A stretch of 64,000 nt of DNA from Dipteronia dyeriana (GCA_032871835.1 CM065297.1:43029098-43093097); one strand, 5' to 3'; numbered from the stretch's first letter, positions 34,184 to 46,584 are shown. Notes: a model not told the origin generated them from the sequence alone. Made by a program: numbers and translations.

Positions 34184-35590
34184 CCTGTCATTTATTTAAA
34201 ACAAGTGTGAGTGCTTTGGTATAATTTTAAACATGATGCATGCACATGTTTAACGAACTAGAACTACCCTAAAACTAGTTACTAAACCACGACAATCCAA
34301 CATACCACAAAGAAGTGCCGCCTTAAGGTCGGTCAAGTCTTTGCATTTTGGACCGAGACATTCTTAATCAAATGATATTCTATAATAACTCTTATTCCAT
34401 ATCATTCAACCATCATTCATTCAATCAGGTTTTTAATTAACAAACTTAATCAAAACCTTCGTGAGTATAACCCACCATTTCAGATCTCACGAGCTTAACT
34501 CAAGAATTACCGCCTTAGGGTCGGTCAATCCCGAAATACCCTCAGAAATCCTATCCGTTAGGAAGTCAACCTTGGTATTGACCTTAGTGGAAACCGTCCT
34601 TAGGGAGGACAACAGCAAAGCCGTCACGAGGCCCCACTCGGATCTCACGGTGTTGAACTAATGATGGAGACCGTGGGATATATATGTCATATATCCCTCT
34701 CCCACTCACTATTTTAAAATTAGGGTTTTCTTTTAACCGTTAATGCACCTAAATTCTACTGGATTAAACGACTAACTTTAATCAAGTTATCTAGCGCGTT
34801 AACTAATTAGAAACAAATTCTAATTAACTAATAAATTATTAATGATTTTTAACAATTAAAAATCTAATCTATTAGTGAATAATCTAAGCTTTTGTAAACT
34901 TTTTACTAAGGTCAGATTATTATGTTAGTGTTTACCAAATTTTAACTATTAAAACTCTAACACTTTATTCGGTTCATTTATTATTAGGTAATTAATCATA
35001 TTTATCATAATTACAATAAATGACCCTATCAATCTAACTTATTAAACTCTTTAATAACTAGATTAATATTAATGAGAATAAACAAAGTTTTCTAACCATT
35101 AAAAACTAATCTCATTATTCATAGCCAATTATGTATATTGCCCATTTTAATCACATTAAAAACAATACATAAAATATCAGGCTATGATGCATGTATGACA
35201 TATCAAATATATTTGTGTAGGCACATCTAATCTAAATGACATACATATGCATGACAATGCTTTTATCATCACATAATATAAAGCATACATGAATTGACAG
35301 AGTACTGTGGATTATTTAACCTAAAAATTGGAATATAAAATTACAAAAATTTCCCAAGGCATTCCTTGGACTTCTAGTAACTTCAGATATCTTCCAGTCT
35401 CTGTAGGTCACTCCGATTAATCTCATGAATCCATTTTCGTGATTTTTCCACGTCTTCAATATAGGGGTTTTTTTTTTACAATACTATAACAGTAAAAAAA
35501 AAATAAACAAAAATAATAATAATAATAATACAACCCATAAACCCTAAATCCACAATACCATATAATTAACGATAAATCATGTTTTTGTAA

Positions 35591-35625
<35 letters not shown>

Positions 35626-35717
35626 CAAAAACATCATACAGTCAATTTAAATTGTGCTTACACAATTCATACATACAGGAGCATCGAAAACAATTTCCTG
35701 TTCCGAAAAATAAATTG
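34184..35717 (-). other. A leader region (noncoding)
   Basis: About 1.5 kb of AT-rich DNA lies between gag and a primer-site-like sequence. No coding similarity is visible. A 19-bp motif, CCGCCTTARGGTCGGTCAA, occurs twice, at 34318-34336 and 34510-34528. A TA array lies at 35597-35622. Long leaders are usual in this copia group. Confidence 0.5.
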
Positions 35718-35917
35718 GCTTTGATACCAGTTGATGGCTCCAATTCCTATCTCATGGGTGTGGGCCCGTTCCCAACTCTTTGGGATGACACCCATAGATA
35801 CCTATCAGAGCACTCCTCTAAGAAGCCCCCAGGTGGAGAGCCATGCTTCGTCACATGATCACGCGTGAGAGTTCCCGGGGATCGGCCAGTCGCCACTGCC
35901 TTTGCTCTGATACCAAT
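35718..35917 (-). repeat. A leader segment bounded by two primer-site-like sequences
   Basis: On the minus strand the LTR end is followed by ATTGGTATCAGAGC (about 35904-35917). A segment of about 185 bp ends in GGAGCCATCA, and a second primer-like ACTGGTATCAAAGCC follows (complement of 35717-35731). The segment matches 17336-17502. Its own TG...CA-like ends and following PBS make it look like a short LTR, but that reading is tentative. Confidence 0.55.
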
Positions 35918-36427
35918 TGTTGGAACCCCGTTCACTTGTTACGTAGCGGAACTAGGTTTTAAAATTTTTTTTATACAGATCTTATCTGTATCTGGGACTA
36001 GTTAACTTTGGATCGTAGATATTTTTCGGAACTAATACATACAATATGTAGATACTGGAAATTGTAATCTACAAAAATCAGAAGAACATACCAACGTTTA
36101 GAGGCTCTTTCAGTTTACGATGTGCTCATGTCTGAAATACTATGTGCTACTGTCTGAACCACTCAATCTTCCTCGCTATCTCCCGGATCTGGTAACTGCG
36201 TGTGGGCACATCACAATCTCAGGAACTTGAATGGAGGATGTAGAGAAATACTTGAAGAAACTCTTTCTTCTCAATTTGGTGTATTGATTTCATGCACACA
36301 TGAATTGCATTTCATGCAAAAATATATTGACAGATGTGGTTCAGTATCTCAAAAAACAATATATATCAAATATATATTTATATATGATGCATGCACATCT
36401 ATATATCTAACGCCTGCACTTTCACTA

Positions 36428-36481
<54 letters not shown>

Positions 36482-37539
36482 TAAAAAACACACGCCTGCA
36501 CTTTCACAAAAACGCCTGCTCTTGCATATTCTATATATATTTTATAAGCCAACCTTTTTCTTTTATTTATATGTCATTAGCTCTATACCTCCGAGTCAGG
36601 CGTTGTATCGGTCTGTGTAAAAGCGTCTACAGTTGAGAGATTGCAGCTTCGGGTTTTTAGTGGAATAACACCGGAGTTAATAATCAAGGAATATTAATTA
36701 AAGAGTTTAGTTGATGACTCTGAGGATTAAAGCGTCTACATGGTGTGATCATCCACAGTAGTTTATAGTTAGAGATGGGTCATAATGTTTGTTATACCCC
36801 TCTAATTACATATATCCTTTAAGTAAAATTGATTCTCTAATGGACAATAAATCCTCTTTCCTAACGGAATTAGGAGAGCGCTCATATTGTGCAAGCCTCG
36901 AATCAACCCTTAAGGGAACTACAGTCTATTTCTCACAAGAAGGAGTGGATTCCACTATTGTGTACAAACCTTCCCAACCACAAGCCAAACTGCAATCCCA
37001 ACATACAAACTATATTGATTAGGAAATGCATCTGACCTCACCCATGTTATATCAAAGACCACGATTTAACCTGAATGAGTCGATAAGACACTCAAGATTA
37101 AGATTACCCACATATAGCCACATTAGTTGATATATATGAATCTCATCGATAAACGGATCTTGGTGAGAGATTCATATAGATCATGGCCAGTCCTATATGA
37201 TCAAATCATACAAGGTGTCTCCATTCCCATATCTTATATGAATGATTTAGGATAGAATCATCGTACATTACGGAATGGACCGCAGCTATAGATTAACAAC
37301 AAATAAAGTACCCAGCTCTGTTTGCTATCTATGGAATCTTTAGATTGCACGTCTCTTACTGTATCTATCCGTATATAACACTCATATACACAGTTCAAGA
37401 TTACATCCGGCAATCTTGGATGTTAAATATATGCACAAGTTATAAAATAAACAACACAATATGAATGAATTGAACTTTTCCTTTTATTTATTTCATCAAT
37501 ACATTTACAAATTACATCTTTAGGGCATAAACCCCAACA
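35918..37539 (-). repeat. A 5' LTR, shortened and partly inverted
   Basis: Its ends match the 3' LTR (17503-19710), but it is 0.6 kb shorter. The stretch 36592-36730 is the reverse complement of 18752-18883 of the other LTR, and sequence equivalent to about 18200-18750 is missing. A long TA array lies at about 36430-36480. Confidence 0.85.
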
Positions 37540-38886
37540 TCTCCTACTAGGAAAAAGATTTTGACTTTTAATTAAATAATTAATTTATTAATTTCTAGTT
37601 AGTTAAATAATAAAATAAAAAACAACATATAAGGCTATTATATAGTCTCTTGCCACCCAAGCTATATAAATATGGGACAAATACTGTTTTTCCTATTTTA
37701 TTAAATCCAATGGACTTAAATAAAAGGTCCACATGTGAACTGGACCCATTCTTACTAAAAGAAAAAGTCCACATGTCTTAATACAATTCTAGACGAACCC
37801 ATAAATTGGTCCGGTAGAATATATCAAGTGATCCATGCAAGTTCGTATGGATTGGGGATCTTGACGGGCTATATAAATTTAAGCTCCAATAGACATAACC
37901 TAATTACAATCAACAAATGATTCACTTAGATTCGATCTATTTAATTTAGTTCATTCCATTAGAGAACTAAAATTGAACTCTTAAATAAAGATAGAATAAC
38001 TTAATATTCCTCATTCATTCCCTAGACAATCTTAATGGAGATAGTGTATCCTCGTGAAGAATACCAGTAATCGCCAAGAGCTCATAGACCGCCTATAGTT
38101 CTCCAAGTTACCATATTTACTTATATGACCACATTTTGAACTTGGATATTTTGACTTGTCCAGAAGCCATATTTTAATAGACACTATTGAAAATTGAACG
38201 TTAAGATTTAATATTCAATACCTCAAAACATCCATACGATGATATTCTACTCACAATTTATAAAAGGAGCCACGATGTTCATATCAGTAAATGAAGTCCT
38301 ATATCGATTAACAAATGAATACCACCAAACTATCGAGGGTAGACTATGTCATATAATCGTACTCATTGATAGCTCAAATGATAACACTTGCTCCAAAAGT
38401 CCATCATTTATCCCAGGATTGAGATAGACTCTCCGATTGTCTACATGTGAAAACTTTTATCTATTAACGGTTCTGGATATAGTATTTCACTGTGATCCTA
38501 TTCGATGCACCCAGTGTACTAGATTCTTTTGTCCAAAGATACCACACTTTGATGATTTTAGACTTATCATAACACATTTGATCCCACTCAAATGCTAGTA
38601 AATGAATCTATAACTTTGACAAGATAAAGGCACCAAACCTTTATCTTAAGTTGTGAATATTATTCAAAGACTAACTAAAGAATTGTGTCTACCTCATACA
38701 TATCTATATGTATGAACAATTTTTATTTTATCATAGTCTTTTGACCTTATGATTATTTACTTTTGTCAATTATAATGATTAAACTATAAATGTTATAAGA
38801 TTTGTTAAACTAAAAATCACTTTTATAAATATAAAAAGATTGTCAAATACATTGTTACACTCTTGCTATCGAGCATATTCCCAACA
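37540..38886 (-). repeat. B1 5' LTR, second part
   Basis: It follows the intact inverted B LTR from position 51318 of that copy to its end. On the minus strand it starts TGTTGGGAATATGCTCG at 38886. With 10307-10838 it makes up the B1 5' LTR. The AAAGA following at 38887 belongs to C1, so B1 was inserted in C1 gag. Confidence 0.82.
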
Positions 38887-39780
38887 AAAGACCTTGTGGT
38901 AAATTTCCTTACCTTTGCATCCTCTTTCAAGAGTAACGAAGAATTAAATGACTAAGAAGAAGAGAACAAATTGAAGATGACTCAAGTGATGAGAGCTTTT
39001 CATCTCACTCTACAAATGGAAATGTAGAGGGCATAGATCTTGAAGGGTTCATTAAGAACTTTCAAATATCAAGGTTGAAGATGAAGAAAGAGGTTCGAAT
39101 ATTAAAGGAAGAGAACTTCAATCTATCAATCGAAATGATTCACTTGAATGGAGAATTGAAGATAGCTAAATGAAAGGAAGCTTTAATGGAAAAAGTGTTT
39201 GAAGAAACAAGAGAAAATATTGCTAAGATGACTTCTAGCGCGAAGAAACTTGACCATATGTTCGGAGTTGGCAATAAGCCAAGTGACAAGAGAGGTCTAG
39301 GGTTTGAAGATGATAAGGAGACCTCAATCCCTTGCAAGATGGTATTTTTCAAGATCATGGACATTAAGGAGCATCTTCCTCCCTAACATCCTGGGAAAAA
39401 ATTAGAACTAGGAGAGTGCTCTAAAAATGTCCAAGTTAAGGTGGCACAAAGGAGTCAAGCTCAAGGTCAACCAATGAGAGCACATCAAGCAAGCTTTCCT
39501 CAACCCAACCAATACCAAGCCAAGATGCAATTCATGCAAGTTCAATTAAGAAAGCAAACTTCTCCAACTCAATAAAAAAAGGGAGAGAGAACCAATCCAA
39601 CATTAAAGGCAAGCTCAAAGACATGGGAAAGCCCATTTGTAGTTAGAAAGGAATGGTATGACCTCCTACGTCATTCCTACATGTCATTTTTGTGGTGTTG
39701 ATGGTCATATTATACCAAATTGCTTCAATTTTATTAAAATGTGTAGAACTAAAAGCATGGTTGAAAAAAAATAGGGCTAG
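38887..39780 (+). pseudogene. C1 gag C-terminal part
   Basis: A charged coiled-coil region contains NIAKMTSSAKKLDHMFGVG, followed by the KRGLGFED motif (around 39186-39386) typical of Sirevirus gag. The zinc knuckle CHFCGVDGHIIPNC is at about 39690-39730. Stops and frame changes separate the parts. Confidence 0.8.
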
Positions 39781-39791
39781 AGCTAAAATGC

Positions 39792-40178
39792 ATGCACGCA
39801 AATGATTTCATGACCACTAGGAAAGAAAATGTCTCATCTAGGTGGATTAGAAGTAACAAATATGTTTTCCATGTAACTCAATTTGCGTTGAGGGTAAATG
39901 TTTCTAATACTTGGTATATGGATAATGGGTGCTCTAGGCACATGATCAGAAATAAAAGTTTCGATAAATCTCTTATCATGAAGGATGGTGGATTTGTCAC
40001 TTTTGGGGATGAATCTAAAAAGAAAGTCATAGGGAAAGGAATCATTTCCATTCCCAAATTACCCTCCTTATCAAATGCTTTATTTGTTGATGGCTTACAA
40101 GCCAATTATAAGAATTTCTCATCCTTATTGATGATGGGTTGTCGGTCTTATTTAATAGAAGTGATTGCTCTATTTTGA
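39792..40178 (+). pseudogene. C1 protease
   Basis: The copia aspartic protease motif appears as WYMDNGCSRHM at about 39912-39945, with asparagine replacing the usual serine of DSG. The following KGIISIPKLPSLSNALFVDGL block leads toward the GAG-pre-integrase region. The open frame is 128 codons and ends after a frameshift. Confidence 0.82.
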
Positions 40179-40199
40179 AATCTAATGGACAAAACTTGA

Positions 40200-41230
40200 T
40201 AAAAAAGAAAGAGATCTAGTGACAATTGTTATTATCTTGAAGCTAGTGGCATCTCTTATAATGTGTCCAAAAGTGAGCAAGTTGAGTTATGGCACCAAAA
40301 GCTTGGCCACTAGAACCATCGAGATTTGAGGATCTTAGATAAGATCAAAGTTATACGTGAAATTCCAGAACTTAGGAAGAAAATTGATGGTGTTTGTGGA
40401 CCTTGTCAACAATGAAAACAAACCAAATGCATGCACAAGAAAGACAAGTATCTCACCACAAAGGGGCCATTAGACCTCCTCCGTATGGACGTTATGGGTC
40501 CCATACAAACCAAGAGTCTCGGTGGCAGGAGATGCATTTTTGTATATGTAGATGTTTTCTCTAGATTTACATAGACTTAGTTTCTTAGAGAAAAATATGA
40601 AACTTTTGAAAAGTTTAAAATGCTTTGCACTAATATTTAAAATGAGAAGAACTCTCACGTTTAAAGCTTTCAAAGAATTCGGAAAAACCATGGGAGAGAA
40701 TTTGAAAATGCTTGCTTTGAAAGCTTTTGTAATAACTATGGCATTTCCCATGAGTTCTCGGCTCCTCGAACCCCTCAACAAAATGAGGTTATAGATAGGA
40801 AAAATAGGGTTCTTCAGGAGATGGCCTGTGTGATTTTGTTTAGCAACAATGTGCTCATGAATCTTTAGGCTGAGGCAGTCAATACGGCTTGCTATATAGG
40901 ATATAGAGTTTTACTAAAGCCCGACACTAGGCAAACATCCTATGATTTATGGAAGGGTAGGAAGCCAAATGTGAGCTACTTCCACTCATTTGGAAGCAAA
41001 TGTTACATTCTTAACGATCGAGATCAACTTGGCAAATTTGATGCCAAGAGCGATAAGGGAATTTTCACTAGCTATGCCCTAAATAGTAAAGCCTATAGAG
41101 TCTTCAATTTGAAAAATCAGAGTGTCATGGAATCATCTAATGTTGTTATAGACGATTGTAGGCCTAAGACTAGTGACCATGATGAGGAGGTTATTGCAAT
41201 TGGTGATTCTTCCTTAGGAAAGAATTAGGA
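40200..41230 (+). pseudogene. C1 integrase
   Basis: The zinc-binding region reads LWHQKLGH then CGPCQQ (about 40270-40415). The first catalytic D is in LLRMDVMGPIQT (40470-40510). The RTPQQN block carries the E region at about 40755-40790 in a shifted frame. The C-terminal part, from SYFHSFGSKCYILND to NSKAYRVFN (40971-41228), is open. Several stops break the chain. Confidence 0.85.
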
Positions 41231-41439
41231 AGAATGGTGAGACTTCAAGTGATGTGAAGTCAAACCTTGATGAAGAGGTCATTTAACCTCTTGATAAAGA
41301 TCCATCTTGGAACTCTAAAGAACCCGCACCATAGGTTAGACATCTTCATAACAGGAATGACATTCTTGGAGAAGTGAATGAGGGTGTTAGGACTAGATGT
41401 CAATTAGCTAAAAAAAATGGTTATACTTGTTACACCTCT

Positions 41440-42280
41440 CAAATTGAACCCAAAAAGGTTGATGAAGTCTTATGTGACGAGTTTTGGGTTCTTGGTATGC
41501 AAGAAAAGCTAAACCAATTTGATTGAAATGTGGTTTGGACTTTTGTTCCTAGACCCATGAACACTAACATCATTGATACCAAATGGATATATAGGAACAA
41601 GTCGGATAAGGATGGCAACATTGTGCCCAATAAGGCTAGACTTGTAGCACAAGGATACACTCAAATTTAGGGTATCGATTTGTGAAAACTTTTACTCTGA
41701 TTTCCCATCTTGAGTCCTTAATGCTTCTTTTATCCATTTCTTGTATGCACAGGTTCAAATTGCATCAAATGGATGTTAAGAGTGCCTTCGTCAATGGATT
41801 CCTGCAATAGAGAGTGTTTGTTGAGCAACCCAAGGGGTTTACGGATCCACACCACCCCAACCATGTATATTGCCTCAAGAAGGCCTTATATGGGTTGAAA
41901 CAAGCGTCAATAGCTTGGTATGAGCGTCTCTTTCTCTCTATCTTGTTGGTTATGGCTACTCTAGAGGTAGTGTCGACAAGACTTTGTTAATCAAGGGCAA
42001 TAAAGATGAGCTTATCATAGCTTAAATCTATGTTGATGACATTGTGTTTAGTTCCACCAATAAAGCCAAAGTCTAACAATTTGTTTATATTATGTCTCAT
42101 GAATTTGAGATTAGTCTTGTTGGGGATCTCAATTACTTCGTAGGTTTGAAAATCAAGCAATTGCATAATGGGATTTTCATATCCCAAGCTAAGTATGCTA
42201 AGAACCTTGTGGTGAAGTTTGGCCTTGATAATTCCAAACATTGTGACACACCCATGAGTACCAATTTAAACTGAGTAAGG
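41440..42280 (+). pseudogene. C1 reverse transcriptase
   Basis: Recognisable blocks are DTKWIYRNKSDKDG and ARLVAQGYTQ, HQMDVKSAFVNGFL (catalytic D), VEQPKGF, LKKALYGLKQA, and the YVDD box as YVDDIVFSST at about 42030-42062. LNYFVGLKIKQLHNGIFISQ (42092-42274) follows. Stops occur in the GYTQ and FLQ regions, and there are at least three frame changes. Confidence 0.87.
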
Positions 42281-42961
42281 ATGCTAGTGGCAAAAGTGTG
42301 GATCAAAGTCTATATCATGGCATGATTGGTAGCTTACTTTACATGACCACAAGTAAGACCGTTATAGCCTTTAGTATCGGAGGTACCAAGCAGATCCCAA
42401 GGAGTCATATCTCTCCTCTATGAAGAAATTCATTCGATTTGTGAATGAGACATCCAACTATGGAATATGGTACTCTTTTGCCACTAATGCTAGCATAGTT
42501 GGCTTTAGTGATGAAGATTGAGCAGGAAATTGTGATGATAGAAAGAGTACATCAGGCGATTGCTTCTTCCCAAGGAATAAATTGGTATCTTGGTTTTACA
42601 ATAGGCAAAACTCAGTTTTGTTGTCCATGAGTCGAGGTCGAGTACTTAGCAGCCGAGAGTGCTTGCACACAACTCTATTAGATGAAGCAAATGCTTGTGG
42701 ATTATGCCTTTGATCAAGGAATGCTAACCCTTTATTGTGCTAACATGAGTGCAATTAATATTTCAATCAATCCTGTTGATCACACTAGAACTAAGTATTT
42801 GACATTGGACATCACTTTATTAGGGAGCTAGTTGAAAGCAAATGCATTGCACTTGAACATGTTGGCACAAATGATCAACCAAAGGATTGGCTCACTAAAC
42901 CCTTATACTTAACTAGTTACAAATCACTTAGTAGGTCCATTGGGATCTGTCATATGTCTTG
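42281..42961 (+). pseudogene. C1 RNase H
   Basis: The D block appears as GFSDED-stop-AGN (about 42500-42525), where the family tryptophan codon has become TGA. The STSGDCF motif, the E-containing stretch near 42640 and the final DQPKDWLTKPL (42870-42905) follow. The domain ends at a TGA at about 42959. Confidence 0.83.
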
Positions 42962-44191
42962 ATGTTTTTATGAGGAGCTCAAGCAAAAAGAGCAAAGTGG
43001 CATAATATTGTATTTTGCTCATTGATAATCTTTAAGCTTCTTTATTAATTAATTACGATGATTGGTTGTACATATGCTTATATATTTTTCTTAATAAGTG
43101 TGCAACTTTGCATTACATAAAATCCATGTCTTATTTATTATCAAAACATGCATTTTTTGAATAGGGAAATTTGCTTTGGAAGTACATTTTGAATGACCTA
43201 TGATTTATCACCATGACATGAAGATTCAATGAATGACATGCCTTATATTGATGTGCATGAAGTAACTCTTGAATTGTTAAAAGTGAATGCAAAAATTTGA
43301 GTGTGAAAGCAATGATGACACTTCAATCATTAAGGATCTAGTATCCATTCAAAGAATTATACAATCCAAAAGTCTCTCTCTCTTTATTTGTTGAACATGG
43401 CTACTATCATACTGGTGTTCCACCCAGTAAAATCTTAAAGGGCGCAATAGTCACTCATGTCTTGTTTGGCTTATAAAGTTTGATATAGTTGCTCTTAAAA
43501 TCGAATTCTTTACAATCTATATCTTGCTTAACTCCATGACAAGGGTGCAATTGATTTGAATTCTTTTGGAAACCCTTGTTATTTTCTTTGCCAAATACCA
43601 TGATTTTTTTTATCTTGAATACAAGTTGTCTTGTATGCAAAGCATTATTTCACACAATTTTTATGAAATAAAACTCCTTGAATCTCTCTTACTTAATTGA
43701 GTTGCATAAATTTGCTTTTATGGCTATGCAAATGTTGTTGTGCCATAAGCTCTAATTTCCAAGTGCTTACCTGTTAAGGGGATACTCCTTTGCCTATCTC
43801 AAGAAAAAAATGGGGAGTTGTGTGATGTTTAAGGAGATTGACCATCTAAGGGGAGTTTATTCTTTCAGAATGTTGTTTTAATTATTGTGGTAGAGTTGCA
43901 TTACATAGCATGGCATAATTACATCAGTTGATTGTATTGGGTAAAATTGCTATAGCTATTGCAATTGTTTTTGTTTAAAGCACCTCAAACACACTTGGTA
44001 TTGGAAGGTATTTTCTTGTTGATTGTGTGTAGGTTTTTGTTTCTACAAGCCTTGGATTGACTTGAAGATCTTCAAGACTTAGATTAAAAGGCTTATTGAA
44101 ATCTAGAAATTATTGTTAACCAATTTATTTATATTTTTGTGAGGTTTCTTTGTGACTGGTTGTTTATCACAAAGTAACCAAAATGGGAGAT
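42962..44191 (+). other. C1 3' untranslated region with repeated polypurine tracts
   Basis: No coding sequence and no env-like ORF are seen. Purine tracts AAGGGGATA (about 43777), ATGGGGAG (about 43810) and AAGGGGAG (about 43850) precede the terminal AAAATGGGAGAT (44180-44191) next to the LTR. Confidence 0.65.
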
Positions 44192-45711
44192 TGTAAGTGT
44201 CTCATTTTATGATTGGCTTATTTCGTTGACAGAATCGCAATTAGGGTCAAATATTGTAAAGGGTAGATTAGGATTCGAAGATCTCCCTTCATCAAGGCAT
44301 AAGACTCAGAGTAAATGAAGGAAGGCAGATTACTTGACTCTGCTCTTGTTTGAAGAGATATAATTGCACACACTCACTTGTATGCATTGTATCATTGTCT
44401 ACATGTTTTTTGAATGATGCATTTTATGTCATTCATCACCTCCACACTTGCACATTTTGCATATAGGATAGTGTGTTGATTTTACATGGAAAATAGGGTT
44501 TTCCTCTTCACCGATGTGCAGGTCGCTGGCTGTGCACCTGCCTCCGCTGCGGTCCCAACAACGGTTGGTTCCAAAAGTTGCATGCTTTGGGAACTGCAAC
44601 ATATGCTCTTGCCTACACAGTGGTCTATACTGTGGTACTCATTAGAAGGTCTGTGTTGTCTTTTCTACTGTGTGTGCACTTGCATGCACAGCGGGCCCTG
44701 CCACGGTGTTGTCTAGATGGTGCATCAATGCATACACCGTGGTCAGGATAAATTGCTTGAGCCACGGTCCAGCTAGTGGTAATGACGGGATTTTGTTGTT
44801 GTTTCTCAGAATGATGACATTTGGTCTAAGGCTTCATATATACATATGTTCTTTCCCCTTGTTTGCCTCTTTAGAGGTTTAGATTCCATTTTTTCTAAAT
44901 CCTTTTAGAGCTCAAGAGTGACTTGCAAGAAAAGTTAGTAGGATACAACATTTAATAACCAAAACCCAAACACTCATCATTCATTCATGAATCAAGCATC
45001 ATCTAGTATCATCTAGGATGTGTCTAAGCATGGGTCTTCATCAACATAGTTGACTAGGTAACTTGTTTATCAACAAGAAATCTCTTTTATAACTTGTTTG
45101 CATTTAGATTAGTAGTTTTTTTACAAGTTAAGATTTTTGATGATGTTTGGGTTGTTATATTGTGATAGCTATTGCATCTAGGAATGCTTGTCAAATATCA
45201 ACATGATATCTAGGAATGTTTTAAGTGTCATCATTAATTCCTAGATAAGCATTAAATGCGTTGACCTAGCATTTATGCATTTAGAATAGTTTTTATATTC
45301 ACTTTAGGTTGCATATCTTGTCTCCTTAAGAGTTAAGTCTTGTAATTACCCTAGGTAGAATACAAGCAAGAGCTGATTATCTCTATTAAAGGTCTGTGGG
45401 TAGAAAAAGCGGATTAGTTACCGTATAGGTGTGTTTTACTCAACCTAGGGTGTAACAGTTTTTACAAATAGCGGATTTGATGGCTCGATTGGCTAGCTAT
45501 TAGCTAATCCTGTGGTTTTTACCCTATTGAAGGCTTACCACATAAATTCAAGTGCTATTTACTTTTCGCACATTTACTTGAATTTATTGTATGTTTGTAA
45601 TGAGGAGTTCATTTTAAGTAATATTTATTAATCGTAAAGATTGGTAATTGATTCGATTAAAACCTATTCACCCCTTATAGGTTTATTAGACACACGTTTA
45701 AGTTAATTTCA
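44192..45711 (+). repeat. C1 3' LTR
   Basis: It begins TGTAAGTGTCTC after the PPT and ends AGTTAATTTCA. The end region (AACCTATTCACCCC, then TAGGTTTATTAGACACACG) matches the minus-strand C2 LTR near 46600. A GC-rich block at 44520-44780 contains repeated CCGTGGTC-like motifs. The open frames at 44486-44882 fall in this block and are taken as chance. Confidence 0.82.
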
Positions 45712-46584
45712 AAACCTGTTGGCATATTCATCGATCTTTTAATCAATTATTGCGTTTACTTTTGTACCATAGACAGAAGGATGTGTGGTAGAAAACCTTA
45801 ACAGATGTGCCTGACGCCTTCTAGGGATGTCTTACAACTTATTACCCTGATAAGGGATCTTTAAGTCGATTAGAGAATGAGTTTTAGCTGCATGCTTGCT
45901 ACCTTGACCAGTGCGTGTTGATATCATCATTAATGGGTAGAAGAAACAGTGGGGTTAGTATAGGTTAACCAAAAACTAGGATGTGTAGAATTATATCAAC
46001 GCTGAGAGTTATGGGTTGGGTTTGAGGAGTAAAAACTTTAGGTGTCTTCGTAATATGGACTTAGTCCTATCAACATTTTTTTTATCACCAATCTCAATAG
46101 CACGAAACAACAACTCAACAAAGCATTGACAAGTGATAGAGTCAATGAGAACTAACTTGTTAATTGGAAAATGTGGCAAATATGAAAATGTCACTCTTGA
46201 TAAGAGATCAAAATTTTGATAGTGGTTGAAACAGGATGCTTCGAGGAAAACCTCAAAAGAAAGGGAGTTGCAAGGATTGGGTTTTGGTGCTGGAAAAGAA
46301 TTGTGTGAAATGTTTAGGGTAGCAAGAAAATGAAAGATTTTAAAAATTTATAGTTTGAGTTGACATCATACCACGTCTAGTTAAGATATGGGTGCGAGTG
46401 GAGGTCGGTGCATAATCCTCGAAAGTTTCTATCCAAACACCTATTAAAAGGTTTTGACATATGTTACGCAAAGAGGAAAATGGTTGTTATAGATCCAACC
46501 GTCCTGTCAAATTGGTTGTGCAAAGTGGATGTCGTGGTTGAAATTAAATACATTGCCATCATTGCAAAATCAACATTAACAAAC
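45712..46584. other. Non-LTR stretch between C1 and C2
   Basis: This is one of the few stretches not assigned to a retroelement. It has no repeat elsewhere in the window. It holds the open frame described at 46009-46340. Without a database search it may be host DNA or an unrecognised element. Confidence 0.4.
46009..46340 (-). pseudogene. Possible captured host-gene fragment
   Basis: On the minus strand a frame stays open for about 110 codons. It runs through a stretch with PAPKPNPCNSLSFEVFLEA, then LLSRVTFSYLPHFPINK and FVELLFRAIEIGDKKN, ending in LLLKPNP. It has balanced amino-acid use and no retroelement motif. No ATG begins it within the clear part; an upstream exon or truncated start is possible. 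I do not recognise the protein. It may be a chance ORF, but it is more protein-like than the other short frames in LTRs. Confidence 0.35.

Larger units (their letters stand above)
17503..37539 (-). mobile_element. A: Angela-like Ty1/copia retrotransposon, split by S2
   Basis: Both LTRs begin and end with TGTTGG...CAACA-type termini (TGTTAGG...TCCAACA on the minus strand). PPT and PBS are on the correct sides for a minus-strand element. The gag, PR, IN, RT, RH order is that of copia. S2 (22981-33533) is inserted in gag with an ACATT duplication. Assignment to the Angela-like group rests on RT/RNase H wording such as GIQLIRN and EAVWLCKFLSDL and on the long LTRs. Decay is heavy in all reading frames. 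Confidence 0.8.
38887..45711 (+). mobile_element. C1: Sirevirus Ty1/copia retrotransposon, 5' end cut by B1
   Basis: The order gag C-terminus, protease, integrase, RT, RNase H, then 3' LTR is that of copia. RT wording (a KKVDEVL...QEKLNQFD block followed by WTFVPRP) is Sirevirus-like. The 5' LTR and gag N-terminus are not present here. They should lie beyond the left side of the nested block, outside the window. Every domain carries stops and frameshifts. Confidence 0.85.

Noticed and set aside
44486..44882. ORFs in the C1 LTR
   Set aside because: They are produced by the GC-rich repeat block, with no known domain.
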